DNA from: Physcomitrium patens
Lineage: Eukaryota > Streptophyta > Bryopsida > Funariales > Funariaceae
NCBI RefSeq assembly: GCF_000002425.4
Contig: NC_037274.1
Span: 12,448,374-12,512,373 of the forward strand
DNA length: 64,000 nucleotides
Reading direction: 5' to 3'
Shown here: positions 58,697 to 64,000 of the stretch, one piece after another
Position numbering within the stretch: the stretch's first letter is position 1
Layout: each line of letters opens with the position of its first letter
Translations under genes and position numbers: made by a program
The notes under the pieces: model-generated
The model's database searches: none
Seen by the model: only the letters and a program-made list of their open reading frames with translations
Told to the model about the DNA's origin: nothing

Positions 58697-59940
58697 GAAC
58701 AACTTTCTTTTATAATTTCTTAGTTTTTGTATATTTTTTTTATTCTAATAGAATAAAATCTTATTCCATTTTTTTAAAAAAAAAAAACAACAACAACAAT
58801 AACAATAATAACAATAGCAACAAAGAATTGTTGTTTAATGGACATAAGGTCCAAATTCTAATACTTTACATTTAAATAGGTATAGTATCTAGTAGGTAAG
58901 AAAATTCTTTTTGAACTTACTTTTAATTTTAAAAAATCTTATTGATTATCTTAAATCATTATTAGATTGATCTATTTTATATTGCATCTTGTTATACAAA
59001 TATAAATTCTATAAATTCTATCTCATAAACAATTCTTGTAATATCAAAGTTGAGAAGTTGTAGTCAAAATTTGAGTAAGAAGAATTTTGAATCAACTACT
59101 AATTTGAGCCAAATTGCATAAAATTTAACTTCAATTGAAAGATTATAAAGACTTAATTTAAATCAAATAATAAAAAAATTTAAGCTGATATTCAAAAAAT
59201 ATTTTGTAATTATATTTAATTTAATTAGATTTTAAATTCAATAAATATAAAAACATCAATAATAACATTTGTTTTTGGTACCTCCAACCATTCGCCTTGA
59301 TAGTTATACAAATTTAATTATTAATAATTAGTCATCTTCTTCTTAGTAATTACTTATTCATTTGACTTAATTTTTTTAATCTTAACTTTAAGATGTCTAA
59401 TTTTTATGTAGATTGGATATATCTAAAAATATTTACTATAATTTGAATCTTTTTTGTAAAGCTCTTACATGGATTAGATTTCTCCAAACTACCTTCTATT
59501 ATTTGGACATATTGGTCTAAGTCTCCAAACTAGATCAATTCTTCCAATCAGTCCTTATTTAATATATTTAATTAATTATTTTTAAAAAATAACCAATAAA
59601 TAAGTTAAGAATATATGTGCCACTTGAAAATATTAATTTGTGTTGTTTCTTGTTTAAATGTCTTTAAATATAGTCTAAAATTTTCTTTCAATTATAAGAT
59701 TTTTTCTAATGCAAATAATTAAACAACAATAAGATGATTGTAAATTATAATTTTAAGCATATCAAAACCTAAGTTTTTCTAAAACTTAATTTTTAATTAA
59801 ATAATCAAATCATTTTGATTACATTCTTTAAAACGAGAGTAAAACTTAAATTTTTACAATATTAAGAAAATTCTTCAAAATTTTATATTTTTAATATTAT
59901 TAAAATTAAAATATCATACTACTAAAATCATAAGCCCTAT
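57401..59940. other. AT-rich stretch with simple repeats
   Basis: No gene recognised. It contains a 29-base A run (58663-58691) and an AAC/AAT-rich microsatellite (about 58788-58822). Confidence 0.5.
58663..58691. repeat. Poly-A run (29 bases)
   Basis: Uninterrupted A run. There is no recognisable LINE, SINE or retrocopy immediately upstream. Confidence 0.9.
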
Positions 59941-59951
59941 CAAAAGTCAAC

Positions 59952-60085
59952 TATACTTTTCCTTTTCCTTTTCCTTTTACTATGACTTTTTACTTTTACC
60001 TTTACTGTGACTTTTACTTTTATATTTATTATGACTTTTACTTTTACTGTGGCTGTGACTTTTACTTTTACTTTTACTTTTGTTG
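59952..60085. repeat. (ACTTTT)n-type tandem repeat
   Basis: About 20 degenerate hexamer units (ACTTTT with CTTTAC and GTGACT variants). On the minus strand it reads as a Ser-Lys/His repeat, but this is a by-product of the repeat and not evidence of a protein. Confidence 0.85.
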
Positions 60086-60320
60086 ACTGCGCGGTTGACT
60101 GCTCCGTTTATTACTGTGCGGTTTTGAAATTTGAACGTTGAGTTTGTGGGTGTGTGCAATCCAAAGTGTGTGTTACAATTTGAGCTTACCCAAAACAAAT
60201 TTGAAACTCTTGATTACAAATTTGATGTTCAAAACATTTTTTGGATTGTGCACTTCAAGATTGAGTTGTAAATTGTGAGTTGTAAGTTGGAAGTTGTAAG
60301 TTGGAAGTTGTAAGTTGTGA

Positions 60321-60480
60321 AGTTGGAGTTGGAGTTGGTTGATGTGATCTTGGAAGTTTGAATACAAAGTTGGAGTTGGAGTTGGTTGATGTGATCTTGG
60401 AGGTTTGAATACAAAGTTGGAGTTGGAGTTGGTTGATGTGATCCTGGAGGTTTGAATACAAAGTTAGAGTTGGAGTTGGA
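60321..60480 (+). repeat. 47-bp tandem repeat, about three copies
   Basis: The anchor GGTTGATGTGATC recurs at 60337, 60384 and 60431, i.e. every 47 bp, with one or two differences between copies. A run of AGTTGTAAGTTGG-like short units (60260-60320) precedes it. Confidence 0.88.
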
Positions 60481-60798
60481 GTTACAAAGTTCAAGTTGTG
60501 GAGATTGTTCAAGAAATTTGAGGTGAGATTGCAATTTTTGCAAGATTGTGAAAGATTGAAAGGTTTTGAAAGATTGAAATTTTTGGTAATTTTTGATTTT
60601 GGGTAATCATAAAATCAAGTTTTCAAACATTAAACTTTCAAATCAAGTTGAAATTTAGTGGTTTTAGTTGCAAAAAACCAAACAAAAAACAAAAAACATC
60701 AAGGACTCAAATACGAGCAGCTGCTGTTCTGTGATGTGTACATCGCCGAAACTTTTACTTTTACTTTTTTAACTTTTTTTTTTTTTTGCCCAACAATT

Positions 60799-60905
60799 TT
60801 TCATCTGCTATGATTTTTCATCCGCTATGCGATTTTTCATCCACTATGTTTTTTCATCTACTGCATGGTTTTCATCTACTGTGCGATTCTTCATCCACTA
60901 TGGAT
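60799..60905 (+). repeat. TTCATC-CTATG tandem repeat (about 18-20 bp, six units)
   Basis: Units of the form TTTTCATCCGCTATGCGA, with variants, repeat about six times between a T run and the AT-rich leader of the Helitron. This may be part of the Helitron 5' region. Confidence 0.75.
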
Positions 60906-61379
60906 GAAACTATATTTTGGGCAGAATTCATTTAATAGTGAGTTAATATCTCCCAAAATACTAATTATTTTTGAATTCCGACTTCGGATTTGGACTTTTT
61001 AGGTGCATTTTCATTTAGTAGGAAAAAAAATGATTTGTGACAAAAGTTTTCAAAAATCGACATTTTTAAGTGTCTTCAAAAAAAAAAAATTAGAGTCTAA
61101 ACTTTGGAGGTAGAGTATGGCTTGAGAATATGTTCATCACATTTGTTTTCATGCATGTTTTTTGTATGTTAGATCAATACCTCTTGGCTACGAATGTGTT
61201 GCAAAGCAAGTGCCAACCTAATCTATTTTTTTTCTTTGAAGTGTAGTATATTGAACGTAAACTTTTTAGAGTGGAGTGAAATTTCATCAAAAGGTGTAAC
61301 TTTCTTGGAGCACAAGCTTACAAAGGTACTATCAAAAACCTTACTTTTGTGAGTTTTGAAATGGTTTGGGATTCACGTT

Positions 61380-61596
61380 AGGATTTTTGTTATCCTACAT
61401 TAAACTCTATTTTTTCTTATCAATTTTTTCAATCTTTGTGGAGTTTAAGATTTAGGGTAGGATTTCTTCTATCCTACACTAAATCCTATTTATTGATATA
61501 TCTTTTTATCTTTGTGGAGTTTAGAATTTATGATAGGGTCTTCATTCTCTTATCCTAAATTCCACTTTTTTTATTATATTGTCATCTTTCTAGAGA
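61380..61596 (+). other. Leader of the Helitron gene with ~80-bp repeats and hairpins
   Basis: Two to three diverged ~80-bp units (starting near 61396, 61471 and 61551) each carry a TATCCTACA block followed by CTTTGTGGAGTTTA. GTAGGAT (61457-61463) and ATCCTAC (61471-61477) form a perfect 7-bp hairpin across the unit boundary. The sequence ends 3-6 bases before the gene start. Confidence 0.55.
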
Positions 61597-64000
61597 ATGG
61601 CTCGTGCTTTGTCTACCATTGATAATTTTGTAGATGTCAATGTTGATAGTGTTGGATCAATGTGCATCCAATGTCCAAAATGTTTGGCTTTTCGTTTTAA
61701 AAAAGAAAAAAATACCATTTATTGTTACAATGGCAAAATTGCCAATGAACATGTTAATCACCCCATTGTCCATCCAATGCTCAATGAGCTTTATATGGGC
61801 ACAACATCTAAATCTCGAGAGTTCCTTAAATCCATTCGAAAGTATAATCAAGCTTTTGCATTTACAAGTATGCGTAGTAAGTTTCAGTCTGGCCAAGTTG
61901 AAGGTAGAGGGGTATATACTTTTCGTGTGAACGGAGAGTTATGCCATCACATTGGAAATTTACAACCTGATTTAGACGAAGGTGCTAGATTTGCACAAAT
62001 TTATTTCTTGGATGATGGTTTACAAACAAATCGTCGTATGGAGATTTTTGATGATCTTCATCGTGATGTTGTTAACAACATTCAAGAAGTTTTAGAATCC
62101 ATAAATGCGTTGGTTCGTGGTTTTAAGTCTTCGCGTGATGTTCTTCAAAGGGGACAAAACATGGGACTTCGTATCTCCGGTGAGGTTTCTTTTGGTGAAC
62201 ATCCCCGTCGATATAATCGCCAAGTAGTTCTAGAAGTTGCTGCTGTTGTTCTTGATGAACAATACATAAATTTTAGTAGAGATATTATTCTTCACCAACG
62301 TGGTGGAGATTTAATACAAATAAAAGTAATTCATCCAGCTTACGATGCTTTATCCTATCCTTTATTGTTTCCTGATGGGCAATGTGGGTGGTCACCAACT
62401 TTTAAAGTAGATACTAGAGTGACTTTAAAGTCATATGTCCAATATTTGCTTCAAAAGCTCCCAGAATCTAATGTATTACATAAGGTTGGTAGATTATTCT
62501 AGCAATATGTAGTGGATCAGTATTTACGTGTAGAACATGAAAATTTGCTTTTCATTAGGCAACATCAAACTGAACTTCGTGCAGAGTGCTATCAGGGGGT
62601 CGTAGATGCTTTGCAGGAAGACAATGGAGCACGCATTGGGCGTCGCATTGTCTTACCTGCAACATTCATTGGTTCCCCCCGATACATGCAAAAATTCTTT
62701 CATGATAGTATGGTTTTGGTTAGAGTTTTAGGAAAACCCGATTTGTTTGTGACAATGACATGTAATCCGACCTGGCCTGAGATTCTTGATGAGCTTGAGC
62801 CAAGTCAAAGTCCTCCTGATCGTCCAGATATTGTTGTGTGTGTTTTCGAGCTCAAGTTAAGAGCATTGATGGATGAGATTATGAAGAAGAATGTCATGGG
62901 AGAGACAATTACTTTTTGTTACACTATTGAGTTTCAAAAACGTGGTCTTCCTCATGCACACATTCTTCTTTGGTTGAAAGACAAGGTCAATGACTGTGAC
63001 CTTGTAGATAGGATAATATGTGCGGAGATTCTCGATTTAGATAGACAACCGCAATTGTATGCCGCGGTTGCCAAGCACATGATGCATGGACCATGTGGTT
63101 TGGACAATCCCAATTGTCCATGCATGGAAGACGATAGATGTACAAAGAACTATCCGATGCAAGCTCGAGATACTACCGAGGTGGATGGTGACGGACATGT
63201 TTTGTACCGTCGTCGAAATCAAGGTCGATATATCGAGAAACGTGTACGTGGACAAATTGTCCGTTTAGACAATCGATGGGTTGTGCCATACAATCCATAT
63301 TTGATAGGTCGGTTTAATTGTCACATTAATGTGGAAATTTGCAGTTTTGTAAAAACTGTCAAATACCTCCACAAGTATATTTTTAAAGGTCCAGATCGTG
63401 GTGTTGTAGAAACAGATGAAGTGGTAGATGAGATTAAGGATTTCTTGGAGGGTCGTTATGTGGCCGCCCAAGAAGCATGTTGGAGGCTCTTTGGTTTTGA
63501 AACTAATAATAAGAGCCATAATATTTGTCGTTTGCCTGTTCACCTTCCCGGTCAGCAATATGTTACTTTTAAGGAAGGAACAACTTTGCACTCGGTGATT
63601 GATCAAAATGCTGAGACTAAACTCATCAAGTTTTTTGAGCTTAATTGCCATATTCGTGCCTTAATTGCTTCTGGCAATCAAGGCAACCATATGCTTCTTC
63701 GTTACATGGATCTTCCACTCTATTACAAGTGGGATGTGAAGAATAACATGTGGAAAAGAAGAGTACGTAAGATAAAAGTTTTTGGTCGGATAAACATGGT
63801 TCCCATAGGTACCGAAGTATTTTACTTGCGTTTGTTGTTGACTCATGTCGAGGCACCAACTTCATTTGAGGACCTACTTTGTTTTCATGATATAGTGCAT
63901 CCAACGTACAAGGCCGCTTATATTGCAAGAGGACTTTTACAAGATGATTCTGAATGGGAAAATTGTCTGCAAGAGGCAACTGTCATTGCGTTGCCTAAAC
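61597..64000 (+). pseudogene. Helitron Rep/helicase protein, N-terminal and Rep part (runs off the window)
   Basis: Starts at the first ATG (61597). The N-terminus has four cysteines (C23, C26, C29, C43), the zinc-like region before the Helitron_like_N domain, which spans roughly residues 100-350 and includes a YPLLFPDGQ block. One amber codon (TAG, 62500-62502) interrupts the frame; it is otherwise open to the last base. After it comes the Rep nuclease: the FVTMTCNPTWPEI motif (about 62746-62784), the HUH metal-binding motif as His-Ala-His at 62953-62961 (residues 453-455), and the two catalytic tyrosines as YLHKY at 63364-63378 (residues 590 and 594). The protein nicks and joins one strand for rolling-circle transposition. 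The SF1 helicase part must lie to the right. Apart from the stop it looks recently active. Confidence 0.92.

Noticed and set aside
58663-58822. Poly-A tail of a LINE, SINE or retrocopy
   Set aside because: No coding or promoter motif precedes the A run and no flanking duplication is visible; adjacent AAC/AAT repeats suggest simple-sequence expansion.
59980-60198. Ser/Lys/His-repeat protein on the minus strand
   Set aside because: It is the translation of an ACTTTT tandem repeat, with no other sign of coding.
60173-60543. Small Asn/Ser/Thr/Gln-repeat proteins on the minus strand
   Set aside because: Several overlapping frames are all open because of the 47-bp tandem repeat; no conserved motif.
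1-64000. CRISPR array, tRNA or rRNA genes, cellular protein genes
   Set aside because: No regularly spaced identical repeats with unique spacers, no cloverleaf or rRNA-like conserved stretch, and every recognisable coding motif belongs to a transposable element.

Overview
This window is a dense, AT-rich graveyard of nested transposable elements. I see no cellular protein gene, rRNA or tRNA gene. The coding signal comes from Ty3/gypsy LTR retrotransposons of several lineages, one Ty1/copia fragment, and at the right edge the start of an autonomous Helitron. Two kinds of primer-binding site (initiator-tRNA-Met type and tRNA-Asp type), a chromovirus with a classical chromodomain, a UBN2-type copia gag and a RepHel Helitron together suggest a large plant genome. 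The chromodomain keeps three aromatic residues at the cage positions, which fits a non-flowering plant better than an angiosperm. A fungal host is not excluded, because one pol relic (37.6-39.5 kb) is of a type I associate mainly with fungi. Species is not determinable from the window.

Layout, left to right. 1-5631: a nearly intact minus-strand chromovirus ('family A'; 3' LTR off-window; one stop in gag, one in pol). 5632-6784: an AT-rich repeat ('family C') with a CCTAAAT-type minisatellite. 6785-7300: a decayed family A fragment. 7300-10310: a decayed plus-strand Ty3 element ('family D'). 10319-11330: an LTR of a related family (A') with its leader and start of gag. 11.4-26.56 kb: one old, decayed minus-strand family A copy split by three insertions: a 2.1-kb TG..CA-like element (12189-14297), a solo LTR with a perfect 5-bp target duplication (14518-15742), and a 7,055-bp palindromic dimer of 'family B' (15910-22964). 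26561-27010: an A'-type LTR packed with heat-shock-element arrays. 27011-29508: a minus-strand copia fragment. 29509-36410: a plus-strand family B element, itself carrying a 1.1-kb composite insertion. 37.6-42.4 kb: decayed pol and gag relics. 42418-48507: a complete but internally deleted minus-strand family B element with a perfect TGCAA target duplication. 48779-54250: three family C copies, two of them in inverted orientation. 54.3-61.4 kb: AT-rich sequence with simple and tandem repeats. 61597-64000: Helitron Rep domain, open to the window edge apart from one amber codon.

The elements do not form a pathway; their relation is stratigraphic. The well-preserved units (family A copy, the palindrome interior, the Helitron) have higher GC and long frames. 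The older units differ from them mostly by transitions, as expected from deamination of methylated cytosine. All three family B loci lack integrase, so they could move only with help in trans. The most interesting points are the palindromic dimer with both outer ends made of the same LTR terminus, the perfect multi-unit heat-shock elements in the A' LTR, and a hairpin just downstream of the LTR TATA box that is preserved by paired substitutions between two copies.
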